64,000 nucleotides of DNA from FEN-1219 sp963817615 (GCA_963817615.1 CAWFPH010000002.1:868001-932000); one strand, 5' to 3'. Shown: positions 1-9,369, counted from the stretch's first letter. Numbers and translations are program-made. Notes: generated by a model not told the origin, from the sequence alone.

Positions 1-2
1 GC

Positions 3-218
3 GCGAACTATACCTTGTTCACCTGGTCGTTCGGCAGCGACGACGACGCCGGGAACCTCACGGTCACCGCGCCGCAGTCGGTCGCCGCGGGCGATCATCT
101 CGATTTGCCCGTGAGCTGGTCGCAGCTCGCAGCGGGCGAGCGCTACATCGGCGGGATTTCACACACAACGCCCGACGGGTTGTACTCGCTCACCATCGTG
201 AACGTGCAGTCGCCCTGA
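3..218 (+). CDS. C-terminal fragment of a secreted S8 (subtilisin-like) serine protease
   Basis: This is the last ~71 residues of a protein whose beginning lies outside the window. The reading frame is open to the left edge. The fragment reads as a beta-rich domain (ANYTLFTWSFG..., then VTAPQSVAAGDHLDLPVSW..., then ERYIGGISH). From memory of the family, this Ig-like tail with NYTLFTW and a conserved Y-[IL]-G repeat is typical of the C-terminus of large secreted subtilases. No catalytic residues are present in the visible part, so the protease call rests on the tail alone. A hairpin overlaps the stop codon (see 217-238). Confidence 0.5.
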   Translation, partial: ANYTLFTWSFGSDDDAGNLTVTAPQSVAAGDHLDLPVSWSQLAAGERYIGGISHTTPDGLYSLTIVNVQSP

Positions 219-238
219 GCCCGCTCGGCGGCGGGCTC
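217..238 (+). terminator. Hairpin directly at the end of the protease gene
   Basis: GAGCCCGC and GCGGGCTC form a perfect 8-bp stem around a 6-nt loop, starting inside the stop codon of the upstream gene. There is no U-tract beyond a short CTTT further on, so it may be a weak or Rho-assisted terminator. It sits between a plus-strand end and the convergent end of tag. Confidence 0.45.
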
Positions 239-321
239 GCACGCGCAACTTTGCTCCACGCCGCGGGCCGGCATGGGCCCCGCCGGCGGTGCTCGGCGCT
301 GCGCTCGGGCCGCCCGATCGA

Positions 322-906
322 CTACCGGCCGGCGAGCACGCGATAGCGAAAGCACGTCACGAGATGGTCGTTCACGAGACCCGTGGCCTGCATGTGCGCA
401 TAAATCGTGGTCGAGCCGACGAACTTGAAGCCGCGCTGCTTCAGATCCTTGGAGAGCGCGTCCGATTCCTTGGTCGTCGCCGGCACCTGCGCGTGTTGCC
501 GCCATCGATTCACGATCGGCTTGCCGCCCACGAACCGCCAAACGTAGTCGTCGAACCGGCCGAACTCGTGCTGGATTGCGAGAAAGGCGCGCGCATTCGC
601 GACGGCCGCCTCGATCTTCTGCCGGTTGCGCACGATGCCCGGATTCGCGAGCAACCGCCCGACGGTCCGTGGCGTGAAGCGTGCAATTTTCACGACATCG
701 AAATCCGCGAATGCACGTCGGTAGCCGTCGCGCTTGCGCAAAATCGTCCACCAGCTCAACCCGGCCTGGGCGCTCTCGAGTAGCAGGAACTCGAAGTGCG
801 TGCGATCGTCGTGAACGGGCACGCCCCATTCGACGTCGTGATACCGCTCGTACGCAGGGTCCACCCCCTCGCTCCAAACACAGCGTCGAATCGCTTTGGT
901 CGCCAT
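322..906 (-). CDS. tag: DNA-3-methyladenine glycosylase I
   Basis: Constitutive base-excision repair glycosylase that removes 3-methyladenine from alkylated DNA. The 194-residue product is close to the family length (187 in E. coli). The N-terminal RCVW and YHDVEWGVP segments and the C-terminal NDHLVTCF supply the Cys, His, His, Cys set that forms the zinc snap of Tag; the tryptophans and the acidic residue of the base pocket lie in SWWTILRKR. I chose the ATG at 906, which gives MATKAIRRC and is preceded by AAGGAACG; a longer frame to 984 adds sequence that does not look coding. It is divergent from aroE with about 90 bp between them, so the two share a control region. Confidence 0.93.
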   Translation of the reverse strand: MATKAIRRCVWSEGVDPAYERYHDVEWGVPVHDDRTHFEFLLLESAQAGLSWWTILRKRDGYRRAFADFDVVKIARFTPRTVGRLLANPGIVRNRQKIEAAVANARAFLAIQHEFGRFDDYVWRFVGGKPIVNRWRQHAQVPATTKESDALSKDLKQRGFKFVGSTTIYAHMQATGLVNDHLVTCFRYRVLAGR

Positions 907-995
907 TGCTCGCACTCGTTCCTTCGCGGAATCGTAACCGGATTGGCAAACGTACTGAGAATTGAGCAAAATCGTTAGCCGCAAATGAGGGCGAG

Positions 996-1835
996 ATGAC
1001 CCATAATGGTCCTGCTTTCGACCGCTACGGTCTCGTCGGCCATCCGGTCGAGCATAGTCGCTCTCCGCTGATCCATCAGTTATTCGCGCGGCAGACCGGC
1101 CAACATCTCACCTACGAACTGATCGATGCGGAGCCACCGGCCTTCGAGACAGCGGTGCGCGGTTTCGGGGCGGCCGGTGGCAAGGGCTTGAACGTGACCG
1201 TTCCCCATAAGGAAGCCGCGTATCGCCTTGCCGACGAGCTGGGCGAGGCGGCCGCGGTCGCGGGCGCGGTCAACACCATCAGCATCCTCGATGGCAGGTT
1301 GCGGGGCGACAACACGGACGGCATCGGGTTGCTGCGCGATCTCACGCTGAATTTGCGCCAAACGATCGCGGGCGTCCGCGTGCTCATGCTCGGCGCGGGC
1401 GGCGCTGCGCGGGGCATCGTCGGACCGCTGCTCGCGGCGAACCCAAGCGAGCTCGTGATCGCAAACCGCACGCGCGACCGAGCGACCGCGCTGGCCGCGC
1501 AGTTTCGGGGGGGCGGCACGCTGCGAGCCGCCACTTTCGCGGAGGTCGCCGACCTGCCGCCGTTCGATTTGCTCATCAATGCGACGTCGGCGGGACTCAA
1601 AGGCGAGGAGCCGCCGTTTGCGCCGTCGCTGGTGAGTCCACGGACCTTTTGCTACGACCTCGTCTATAGCGTAAACGACACGCCGTTCGTCGTATGGTCG
1701 CGAGCGCACGGGGCCGCGCGCGCGGTACAGGGCTGGGGCATGCTCGTCGAGCAGGCGGCTGAATCGTTTCGGATCTGGCGTGGCATCCGCCCCGACACGG
1801 CGCCGATCCTGAAGCAGCTCGGCACCCGCGGCTGA
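996..1835 (+). CDS. aroE: Shikimate dehydrogenase (NADP+)
   Basis: Reduces 3-dehydroshikimate to shikimate, the fourth step of chorismate synthesis. The 279-residue length matches the family. The substrate site is visible as SRSPLIH (residues ~22-28), NVTVPHK with the catalytic lysine (~66-72), and DNTDG with the catalytic aspartate (~103-107). The Rossmann loop GAGGAARG follows at ~133-140 and the NADP-binding NRT at ~156-158. The start ATG at 996 lies just after a purine-rich GAGGGCGAG. It is divergent from tag and convergent with gorA, with only ~31 bp between aroE and gorA. Confidence 0.96.
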   Translation: MTHNGPAFDRYGLVGHPVEHSRSPLIHQLFARQTGQHLTYELIDAEPPAFETAVRGFGAAGGKGLNVTVPHKEAAYRLADELGEAAAVAGAVNTISILDGRLRGDNTDGIGLLRDLTLNLRQTIAGVRVLMLGAGGAARGIVGPLLAANPSELVIANRTRDRATALAAQFRGGGTLRAATFAEVADLPPFDLLINATSAGLKGEEPPFAPSLVSPRTFCYDLVYSVNDTPFVVWSRAHGAARAVQGWGMLVEQAAESFRIWRGIRPDTAPILKQLGTRG

Positions 1836-1866
1836 GAAGGCTCGGGCGCCCCCGGCGACCGGGCCG

Positions 1867-3216
1867 CTAACGCATCGTCACGAGCTCCTCGGCGCTCGTC
1901 GGATGGATCGCGATCGTATCGTCGAGATCGCGCTTGCGCGCGCCCATCGAAAGCGCGACCGCAAACCCCTGCGTCATCTCGTCCGCCCCGAGCCCGATCA
2001 CGTGGCAGCCGACGACGCGCTCGTCGGCACCGACCGTCACGAGCTTCATGAACGTCTTCGGCTTTGCCTCGGTGAGCGCGAAGAACATCGGTACGAACTC
2101 GCTCTCATAGATGTTGAGCGGCTCGTTCGGGTAGCTCTCACGCGCAGCGCTCTCGGACAGTCCGATCGTTCCGACCGGCGGGTGCGAGAACACTACGGTC
2201 GGAATCATGTCGTAGCGCAGCCGCCGGTCCGGCTGCCCGCCGAATAGCCGATCCGCAAGCCTGCGGCCGGCGGCGACCGCGACCGGCGTTAGCTCGGCTC
2301 GGCCGGTCACATCGCCGACCGCGTAGACTCCCGGGGCGCTCGTGTTCTGCCAATCGTCCACCCGCACGCACCCGCCTTCCGTCAGCTCGACGCCCGCGAC
2401 GGCGGCGTCGAGGCTCGAGGTGCTCGGCGCGCGGCCGATGGCCCATATCAGCGTGTCGTAACGACCGAAGCGGCGGCCGTCCGCGAGCTCGAGGTCGACC
2501 GCGCCCGCACCGCCGGCCAGGCTCGCCGGCACCGCGCCGGTGACGATCTCCGCGCCGGACGCACGCATCGCCCCAGTGAGCCGCTCGCCGAGCGCGGAGT
2601 CGAACGAACGCAGCACGCGGTCGCCGCGAACGAACAGGGCGACGTCCGCGCCGAGCGAGCGCAGCACGCCGCCGAGCTCCACCGCCACGTAGCCGCTGCC
2701 GACCAACGCGACGCGGCGCGGGATGCGCTCGAGGTCGAAAAATCCGTCCGAAGTGATGCCGAGGGCGGCGCCCGTGCAGCGCGGCACGATCGGGTGACCA
2801 CCGGTCGCGATCAAAATGTGCTCGCCCGCGTACACGGCGCCCGTATCGTCGACGATTTCATTCGGCGCTCGAAAGCGGGCGGCCGAGCGTACGAGCGTGA
2901 CGGATCGCGCGACGAGGTTGCGTTCGTAGATGCCGTTCAACCGCGCGACGTAGGCGTCGCGCCCGCGTTTGAGCGCCGCCCAATCGTGGCCGGCGACGCT
3001 CACATCGAAGCCATAGGCACGTGCATGCTCGAGCGCACTAGCGAGCTCGGCCGCGTTCCACATCACCTTCTTCGGCACGCAGCCGACGTTGACGCAAGTG
3101 CCGCCGAGCCGGCCCGGCTCGAACAGCACCACGCGTGCGCCGTACTGCGCGGCGCGCTGTGCGCTCGCAAGCCCCCCGCTGCCGCCGCCGATCACGATGT
3201 AATCGAACCTCTGCAC
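1867..3216 (-). CDS. gorA: Glutathione-disulfide reductase
   Basis: FAD- and NADPH-dependent reductase that keeps cytosolic glutathione reduced. The product starts FDYIVIGGGSGGLAS (FAD loop), continues with GGTCVNVGCVPKK carrying the redox-active cysteine pair, a second nucleotide-binding loop GSGYVAVELGG, and ends with AIHPTSAEE containing the catalytic His-Glu pair. I take the GTG at 3216, preceded by GAGGTGAG with good spacing; this gives 449 residues, against 450 in E. coli. The frame stays open another ~110 codons upstream but that stretch overlaps the prlC control region and beginning and does not look coding. It is divergent from prlC, an adjacency also seen in E. coli (gor near prlC). 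Confidence 0.95.
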   Translation of the reverse strand: MQRFDYIVIGGGSGGLASAQRAAQYGARVVLFEPGRLGGTCVNVGCVPKKVMWNAAELASALEHARAYGFDVSVAGHDWAALKRGRDAYVARLNGIYERNLVARSVTLVRSAARFRAPNEIVDDTGAVYAGEHILIATGGHPIVPRCTGAALGITSDGFFDLERIPRRVALVGSGYVAVELGGVLRSLGADVALFVRGDRVLRSFDSALGERLTGAMRASGAEIVTGAVPASLAGGAGAVDLELADGRRFGRYDTLIWAIGRAPSTSSLDAAVAGVELTEGGCVRVDDWQNTSAPGVYAVGDVTGRAELTPVAVAAGRRLADRLFGGQPDRRLRYDMIPTVVFSHPPVGTIGLSESAARESYPNEPLNIYESEFVPMFFALTEAKPKTFMKLVTVGADERVVGCHVIGLGADEMTQGFAVALSMGARKRDLDDTIAIHPTSAEELVTMR

Positions 3217-3318
3217 CCTGCTCACCTCGCACGCCGTCGAGGATGGAGGGTACAGGAGTTGGCCAAATCCGACAGATAGTCTGCTAAATTTTGGCTCTTT
3301 GCCCGCTACGCTATCACC

Positions 3319-5361
3319 ATGACCGATCCTGCCGAGCTGCCGGCCGACAATCCCCTCGTCGCGGACGGCGGACTGCCGCGGTTTACCGCCATCAAGCCCG
3401 AGCACGTCGAGCCAGCCGTACGCGCAACGCTCGCCGCGCAGCGCCGTGCGCTCGCGGCGGCCGAGAGCGTGGCCGCGCCCGACCTCGAATGGCTGCAGGG
3501 GCTCGAGCGCATCAATACCGAGATCCACCGCGTCTGGGGCCCGGTGTCTCACTTGAATTCCGTGCTATCGAGCCCCGCGCTGCGGGACGCATTCAATCGT
3601 TGCCTGCCGCTCATCACCGAGTTCGGCACCGAGCTCGGTCAGAACGAGGCGCTCTACGAGCGCTTCGGCGCGCTGCAAGGGAGGCCCGAGGCGCAGCAGC
3701 CGGTCGAGGCGCAGCTGATCTCCCACGCCCTGCGCGATTTCCGGCTCGGCGGTGTCGCACTGCACGGTCCACCGAGGCAACGATTTCGCGAGGTAATGCA
3801 GACGCTCGCGGCGCGACAGGCGAGCTTCGAGCAGAACGTCATGGACGCCACCGATGCGTTCGAGCACCGCGAGACCGATCGCCAAGCGCTCGCAGGGTTA
3901 CCCGAAACCGCGCTCGAGCGCGGCAAGGCGCTCGCGGCCGAGCGCCAGGTCGACGGCTACGTGCTCACCCTCGATCCCCCCACGTTCCAAGCCGTGATGA
4001 CGCATGCCGAGTCGCCGGCGCTGCGCGCAAAGTATTACGAAGCTTGGGTCACGCGCGCCTCCGATCAGGGTCCGCACGCGGGCCGCTGGGACAATGGGCC
4101 GCTCATCGAGGAAATCCTCGCTCTGCGCCACGAGGCCGCCCAGTTGGTGGGCTTCCAGACCTACGCCGAGCTGTCGCTCGCAACCAAGATGGCGGACTCG
4201 CCGGCGCGCGTGATCGAATTCCTGCGCGATCTCGCACGGCGCAGCAGGCCGGTCGCGGCCGCCGAGCTCGCCCGCATTACGCAGTTCGCCGGCCGCAAGC
4301 TCGAGCCTTGGGACATCGGTTTCTACTCGGAGCGCCTGAAGCAGCAGGAGCTCGATCTTGCGGAGGAGGCGCTCAGACCATACTTCCCGTTGCCGCGGGT
4401 GCAGGACGGTTTATTCGGGCTCGTGGGCCGGCTGTTCGACCTCACGATCGAGCCGGCAGAGCCGCGGAGCGTATGGCACCCGAGCGTCCGCTACTACGAG
4501 CTGCGCCGCCCCGATGGCCCGGTGATCGGCAGCTTCTTCACGGATCTCTATGCGCGGCCGAACAAGCGCGGCGGCGCTTGGATGGATGTCTGCTACAGCC
4601 GGGCGAGGCTCGATAGCGAGCGGCAGCTGCCGGTCGCCTATCTCGTCTGCAACTTCAATCCGCCCGTCGGCGCGACGCCGTCTCTGCTTTCGCACCAGGA
4701 AGTCGTCACGTTGTTCCACGAGTTCGGCCATACGCTCCATCATCTGCTGACCGAGGTCGATTATCCTTCGCTCGCCGGCGTCAACGGCGTGGCGTGGGAT
4801 GCGGTGGAGCTGCCGAGTCAGTTCATGGAGAACTTCACGTGGCGGCCGGAGGTGCTCATCGATCTCGCCGGTCACTACCAGACGGGCGCAGCGCTGCCCG
4901 CCGACAAGATCGCGACGCTGAATCGCTCGCGCACGTTCCTCGCGGGGCTCTCGATGGTGCGCCAGCTCGAGTTCGCGCTGTTCGACTTCAGGCTGCACCA
5001 GGAATACCGGCCCGGCGCCGGCGCCCGCGTGCACGAGCTGCTCGCCGAGGTTCGGCGTGAAGTCGCGGTCATCGAGCCGCCGAGCTACAACCGCTTTCCG
5101 AACACCTTCGCGCACGTGTTCGGCGGCGGCTACGCGGCCGGCTACTACAGCTACAAGTGGGCGGAGGTACTCGCCGCCGACGCTTTCGCCGCGTTCGAGG
5201 AGACCGGTGTTCTCGACCGACACACGGCCGAGCGGTTCCGGCGCGCCATTCTGGCGACCGGAGGCAGCCGCAACGCGCTCGATGCGTTCGTCGAGTTTCG
5301 CGGCCGGCCACCGCAGCTGGACGCTTTGCTCCGGCAGTCCGGGATCGCCGCACCCCAGTGA
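3319..5361 (+). CDS. prlC: Oligopeptidase A (M3 zinc metallopeptidase)
   Basis: Cytosolic oligopeptidase that degrades signal peptides and short peptides. The 680 residues equal the E. coli PrlC length. The M3 zinc motif HEFGH lies at residues 467-471 within LFHEFGHTLHHLL, and the third ligand region is VELPSQFMEN downstream. The C-terminal FAHVFGGGYAAGYYSYKWAE is the substrate-binding tyrosine-rich loop of the family. The start ATG gives MTDPAELPADNPL. It is divergent from gorA with a ~100-bp shared control region. Confidence 0.96.
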   Translation: MTDPAELPADNPLVADGGLPRFTAIKPEHVEPAVRATLAAQRRALAAAESVAAPDLEWLQGLERINTEIHRVWGPVSHLNSVLSSPALRDAFNRCLPLITEFGTELGQNEALYERFGALQGRPEAQQPVEAQLISHALRDFRLGGVALHGPPRQRFREVMQTLAARQASFEQNVMDATDAFEHRETDRQALAGLPETALERGKALAAERQVDGYVLTLDPPTFQAVMTHAESPALRAKYYEAWVTRASDQGPHAGRWDNGPLIEEILALRHEAAQLVGFQTYAELSLATKMADSPARVIEFLRDLARRSRPVAAAELARITQFAGRKLEPWDIGFYSERLKQQELDLAEEALRPYFPLPRVQDGLFGLVGRLFDLTIEPAEPRSVWHPSVRYYELRRPDGPVIGSFFTDLYARPNKRGGAWMDVCYSRARLDSERQLPVAYLVCNFNPPVGATPSLLSHQEVVTLFHEFGHTLHHLLTEVDYPSLAGVNGVAWDAVELPSQFMENFTWRPEVLIDLAGHYQTGAALPADKIATLNRSRTFLAGLSMVRQLEFALFDFRLHQEYRPGAGARVHELLAEVRREVAVIEPPSYNRFPNTFAHVFGGGYAAGYYSYKWAEVLAADAFAAFEETGVLDRHTAERFRRAILATGGSRNALDAFVEFRGRPPQLDALLRQSGIAAPQ

Positions 5362-5553
5362 CGTTGCCGGCCGGCGGGGCTCGCGAGGTCGTCGCTCGAG
5401 CGGCCCGCTGCCAACCGGCGGCGCGGCGCTCTGGGCTCCGCCGCGTGTATCGCATCCCGAAATTCCGGTGCGGATGAGACTTATGTCAGATGCGCGATGC
5501 CGCGCAAGTGGCTAATCTTCTAGACTGCCTCACTGCCCCGCCCGGATTCACGC

Positions 5554-6600
5554 ATGACCGACGACGCGCTCCAAGAACGGCGCAACGATTACGACGTCAC
5601 CAATACGGTTCAAGTCAGCTCGCCCACAAAGGTCCGCGCGGCAGTCAGAGAGCTATTCACCGCCCTCTATCCCCACAGCGCGTTCGACTCCGTATGGCTC
5701 GCGTTCCACGACTTCGAGCGACTGTTCGGCGGCAGCCACGGCGACTACCACGGCGTCGACACGCCGTATCACGACATCCAGCACACGCTCGACATGACGC
5801 TCGCGCTCGCGCGGCTGATCGCGGGCCACGAGATGAGCGTGGAGCGAGGCGATCGGCTCGGCGCCGAGCGTGCCGAGCTCGCAATCGTCGCCGCGCTCTT
5901 CCACGACTCGGGCTACCTCCGGCACAGGGTGCATGACGAGGGAGTGGTGAACGGTGCGGTCTTTACGCGGGTGCATGTCACGCGGAGCGGTCACTTCCTC
6001 GAAGGCTACCTGCCGCGAATCGGCCTCGAGCGATTCACGCCGGTGATCTCGCGCATCGTTCATTTCACGGGGTACGAGCTCAAGCTCGACGACATCGAGC
6101 TCGAAGACCCGAAGGACAGTGTCGTGGGGCACCTGCTCGGCACCGCCGACTTGGTCGCGCAGCTCGCCGACCGCTGCTACCTCGAAAAATGCCGCGACCG
6201 GCTGTATCCCGAGTTCGTGCTCGGCGGCGTCGCGATCGACGAGCACTCGGCAGGAGTGCTGTACCGCTCGGCCACCGACCTGCTCGCGAAGACGCTGTCG
6301 TTCTACCAAAGCTCGGCGCGCAAACGCCTCGAGCACAACTTCAATCGCGTCTATCGCTACATGGAAGTATTCTTCGAAGGCGGCCAAAGTCCCTACGTTC
6401 AATTCATCCGCAAGAACCTCACGTTCCTCACGACCGTTATCAGAAACGGCGATTGGACGATGCTGCGGCGACAACCCCCGTGCGTGATGCCGGACCCCTC
6501 GAGCGAAGCGCAGCTCGTCGAGCTTGCGCTCGAGCGGGTGAGGCTCTGGGCTGCCGCGCAGACCGGCGCACGCCCGGGCCTCGTCATTCCGACCCGTTAA
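5554..6600 (+). CDS. HD-domain metal-dependent phosphohydrolase
   Basis: Predicted cytosolic phosphohydrolase of the HD superfamily. The metal-binding signature appears as YHDIQHTLD (H73, D74, H77, D80) and ALFHDSGY (H117, D118), with further histidines at VHVTRSGH and ISRIVHF that can complete a binuclear site. This arrangement resembles the catalytic core of cyclic-nucleotide phosphodiesterases, but the substrate cannot be told from sequence. At 348 residues it has no signal peptide or clear membrane segment. It stands alone ~190 bp after prlC and ends 6 bp before the convergent end of the next gene. Confidence 0.75.
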   Translation: MTDDALQERRNDYDVTNTVQVSSPTKVRAAVRELFTALYPHSAFDSVWLAFHDFERLFGGSHGDYHGVDTPYHDIQHTLDMTLALARLIAGHEMSVERGDRLGAERAELAIVAALFHDSGYLRHRVHDEGVVNGAVFTRVHVTRSGHFLEGYLPRIGLERFTPVISRIVHFTGYELKLDDIELEDPKDSVVGHLLGTADLVAQLADRCYLEKCRDRLYPEFVLGGVAIDEHSAGVLYRSATDLLAKTLSFYQSSARKRLEHNFNRVYRYMEVFFEGGQSPYVQFIRKNLTFLTTVIRNGDWTMLRRQPPCVMPDPSSEAQLVELALERVRLWAAAQTGARPGLVIPTR

Positions 6601-6606
6601 CGGGCC

Positions 6607-7554
6607 CTAGTGCCCCGCGAATCGCGGCACTTCGCGGCCCTCGAGGTACGCGAGCAGCACCTCGCAGGCCGAAGCCGCGAAGCGTCGATAGCCGTCGTCC
6701 GTCGGCCAACCCAGATGCGGCGTGAGCACTACGTTCTCGAGCCGCGTGAGGGGGTGGCCGGTCGGCAGCGGCTCGACCTCGAAAACGTCGAGACCGGCTC
6801 CCGCGATTCGCTTCGCCTCGAGTGCCGCGACGAGCGCTCGCTCGTCCACGATCGCACCGCGGGCGGTGTTCACGAGATACGCGGTCGGCTTCAGCAGCGC
6901 GAGCCGGCGCGCGTCGATCAAGCCGCGCGAGCCGGCCGCGAGCGACGCATGGATCGAAACCACGTCGGCCGTGGCCAGCAGCTCGTCGAGCGCGCACCGC
7001 TCGGCGCCCGCGGCGCGCGCGCGCTCCTCGGTGAGCGTCGGGCTCCATGCGAGCACCCGCATGCCGAACGCAGCGGCGAGACGCGCAACGTGCGCGCCGA
7101 CGCGCCCGAGGCCCACCACGCCGAGCGTCTTGCCATGCAGAACCGGCGTCGAGGGCGTGCGCCAATCGCCGCGCCGCACCGCCGCATCCTCCGCCGAAAG
7201 CCGCCGCATGACCGCGAGCGCAAGCCCGATCGCGAGCTCCGCCGCGCCGATCGAGTAGCCGCCCGAGGCCTGCGCGATTACGATCCCGCGTTCGGCCGCC
7301 GCCGCGAGATCGATGTGCGCCGCATGATTGCCGGTCTGAGCGATGATCCGGACGTCGGGGAGCCGCTCGAGCAACGTCCGCGTGAACTTCGTGCGCTCGC
7401 GGTTCGCGATCAGCGCGTCGAAGCCGCGCAACGCAGCCGCTGAGCCGAACGGCTCCGTGAAGATCCGCACCGACTCGGCGCGCGTGCGCAGCCGCGCGAC
7501 ACCTTCGCTCCCCTCCCAGGCGCGATGCACGTCATCGAGAATCGCCACGCGCAT
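6607..7554 (-). CDS. D-2-hydroxyacid dehydrogenase family protein
   Basis: NAD(P)-dependent oxidoreductase of the D-isomer-specific 2-hydroxyacid dehydrogenase family (phosphoglycerate, glyoxylate or hydroxypyruvate reductase-like). The nucleotide loop GLGRVG is at residues 148-153. The catalytic triad is present: Arg231 in NTARGA, Glu260 in FEVEPLP, His279 in TPHLGW. The ATG at 7554 gives MRVAILDDVH and a normal 315-residue length. The gene lies in a minus-strand run behind an MmgE/PrpD-like gene and a small degraded frame, so the dehydrogenase and MmgE/PrpD product may act in one organic-acid catabolic route. The substrate is not predictable. Confidence 0.85.
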   Translation of the reverse strand: MRVAILDDVHRAWEGSEGVARLRTRAESVRIFTEPFGSAAALRGFDALIANRERTKFTRTLLERLPDVRIIAQTGNHAAHIDLAAAAERGIVIAQASGGYSIGAAELAIGLALAVMRRLSAEDAAVRRGDWRTPSTPVLHGKTLGVVGLGRVGAHVARLAAAFGMRVLAWSPTLTEERARAAGAERCALDELLATADVVSIHASLAAGSRGLIDARRLALLKPTAYLVNTARGAIVDERALVAALEAKRIAGAGLDVFEVEPLPTGHPLTRLENVVLTPHLGWPTDDGYRRFAASACEVLLAYLEGREVPRFAGH

Positions 7555-7558
7555 CGCG

Positions 7559-7786
7559 CTACCCGAACAGCAACCATGCGATCGGCAGCGGATCGACGGC
7601 GCCGAGACCGATGCGGCGATCAGCGTTACGAGCCGCTCGGTCGGAAAGCCCGCGACAACCGTGGCCGGCGAGAGGTGCCCGAGCACGACCCCCACGACGA
7701 GCGAGAGCACGCCGGCTGATCGTGGTCGTGCAGCTCAGCGTAGCCACGAGCACGAGCGCGCCGACGGATATCGAGGCTAGGCTCAT
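7559..7786 (-). pseudogene. Possible relic of a membrane-transporter gene
   Basis: A frame starts at 7786 with an ATG that overlaps the TGA of the upstream MmgE/PrpD gene (ATGA) and opens with a hydrophobic run (MSLASISVGALVLVATLS). It then turns arginine-rich. At the same place another frame encodes a second hydrophobic stretch (GVLSLVVGVVLGHLSPATV), and the first frame resumes with GAVDPLPIAWLLFG before a TAG. Pieces of a membrane protein spread over two frames suggest frameshift decay. The VVGVVLGHLSP segment recalls the first helices of ACR3-type arsenite carriers, but this is a weak resemblance. It could equally be spacer sequence. Confidence 0.3.
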
Positions 7787-9195
7787 TGCGCGCCCGGCGA
7801 CAACGAGCGAACGACTGTGGCCACGTCGGCAACGGTCTCGAGCGACTCGAGCCGGTCGAACGCCTCCTCCACGGCCGTGCCGGACAGCACGAGCGAGGCA
7901 CAGTCCATGAATTTCTCGTGCAGCTCTTCACGCGTGAACGGCAGATCAGGCCCGCCGCGGTAGCGCTCGTCGGCGTGCTCGACCAGCGTGCGACCGTCCT
8001 CGAGATCGACCTCCACCGTGCTGCGTATCTTCTCCCAGCCTTTCGCCTCGATTGCGGGATCGAGCACGCGCTCGACCTTGCGCATCAGCGCCTGGACCGG
8101 TGGGCTGCGCACGAACTCGTCGCTGAACTCACGCACGCCGGCTTTGCGTCTAAGCGCGATCGCGGCGACCATGAACGCCGGGCAGAACTTCGCCTCGAGC
8201 TCGTTCGTGGCAATCGAATAGCGCAGCGGATTCAAGATGTTGGAGCCGGCGCGGACACGGATGCGCGAGATCTGCTCGGGCCGAACATCGTGCGCCAGCA
8301 CGAGCCGCCGCATCGCATCCATCGTCGGATGGCCGAGTACGCCGCAGGGATAGGGTTTGATCGACACGCCGGGCCACACGATCGTGTGCGGTTCGCCGAG
8401 CTTGCCGACGATGCGCCGCGCGTCGAAACCGTCACCGTGGCTGAAGGTCTGGAAGAAGCCCCACGGCGGATCGAGCGCATCCTTGCCACCTGTGAAGCCG
8501 CACGCAGAGAGCTCGGCCGCCATGATGCCATTGGCCGCGGCGCGGCCGACGTGCAGCGGCTTCGTCATGCTCCCGAAATTCACGCGGATACCGGCCGCCG
8601 AGCTCGCTGCGATCGCGAGCGCATGGCCCGTCTGCAGGGCATCGAGATCGAGCAACTTCGCAGCCGCGGCGGCCGCGCCGAGCGTGCCCATCGTGCCGGA
8701 GCTGTGAAAGCCCTTTTTGTAGTGGCTAGGCGCGATCGCCTCGGCGATCTTGCATTCGACCTCGAAGCCCGTGAGGAATGCCTCGAGAAACCGCTCGCCC
8801 GAGACCCGCCGCGGCTCGCCGAGCGCGAGCGCCGCGACGAGCGGTGGGATCGTCGGATGCGTGAGCAATCCAAAGATCCGGTCTGCGCTGGTCGCGAGCT
8901 GCGTATCGTCGAAGTCGAGCGCGTGACCGCTCGTGCCGTTCACGAGCGCCGCAGCGGGCGCGGCTGCCTTGAACGGTGCCGGGCCGAGCACCGTCGCATC
9001 GGAGCGGCCGCGCTCGGCGCGAACATAGTCCGCGAGGATGCGGCCGGCCGCCTGCGTCGACCCGGCCAGCAGCACGCCGATGCCGTCGATCGCACAGCGC
9101 TTGGCCGTCGCGATCGCCTCGCTCGGGAGATCCGCGTACCGTGTCCGGCGGATGAAGTCGACGACCGCTGCCGTCACGGTCTGGAGCTGGGTCAT
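7783..9195 (-). CDS. MmgE/PrpD family protein
   Basis: Member of the family that includes 2-methylcitrate dehydratase PrpD, Bacillus MmgE and cis-aconitate decarboxylase. Family signatures seen: CAIDGIGVLLAG near the N-terminus, GHALDFDDT (the conserved active-site DFDDT), HSSGTMGTLGAA, and a PYPCGVLGHP loop in the second half. The 470-residue length from the ATG at 9195 is typical. The reaction cannot be set without genomic context: no citrate synthase or prpB lies nearby. The next functional gene in the same direction is a D-2-hydroxyacid dehydrogenase. An upstream in-frame start at 9288 would add unlikely sequence. Confidence 0.85.
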   Translation of the reverse strand: MTQLQTVTAAVVDFIRRTRYADLPSEAIATAKRCAIDGIGVLLAGSTQAAGRILADYVRAERGRSDATVLGPAPFKAAAPAAALVNGTSGHALDFDDTQLATSADRIFGLLTHPTIPPLVAALALGEPRRVSGERFLEAFLTGFEVECKIAEAIAPSHYKKGFHSSGTMGTLGAAAAAAKLLDLDALQTGHALAIAASSAAGIRVNFGSMTKPLHVGRAAANGIMAAELSACGFTGGKDALDPPWGFFQTFSHGDGFDARRIVGKLGEPHTIVWPGVSIKPYPCGVLGHPTMDAMRRLVLAHDVRPEQISRIRVRAGSNILNPLRYSIATNELEAKFCPAFMVAAIALRRKAGVREFSDEFVRSPPVQALMRKVERVLDPAIEAKGWEKIRSTVEVDLEDGRTLVEHADERYRGGPDLPFTREELHEKFMDCASLVLSGTAVEEAFDRLESLETVADVATVVRSLSPGAQ

Positions 9196-9369
9196 ACGGT
9201 TTCGAAGAATAGCCGCGGCGGATCCCGCGCACCATGGCAATTCCGCGGCGTGCACAGCAGCGGCTGAGGTAGGACGCATGCGCGTCACGGCGGCCGTCTT
9301 GCGCGACCCGGTAACATCGGCCCCCTATCGAGCAGACTCCGAGCGCCGCGACGCTCGAAGGGCGAGGTT

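Noticed and set aside
1836..1866. Terminator between aroE and gorA
   Set aside because: Only a 5-bp stem (CCCGG/CCGGG) without a T-run; too weak to list.
3217..3552. N-terminal extension of gorA into the prlC region
   Set aside because: Homology and a good ribosome site support the GTG at 3216; the extension overlaps the start of prlC on the other strand.
7786..9267. 493-codon open frame on the plus strand opposite the MmgE/PrpD gene
   Set aside because: It mirrors the real gene on the other strand, is Arg/Ala-rich with no domain, and is a common by-product of high GC content.
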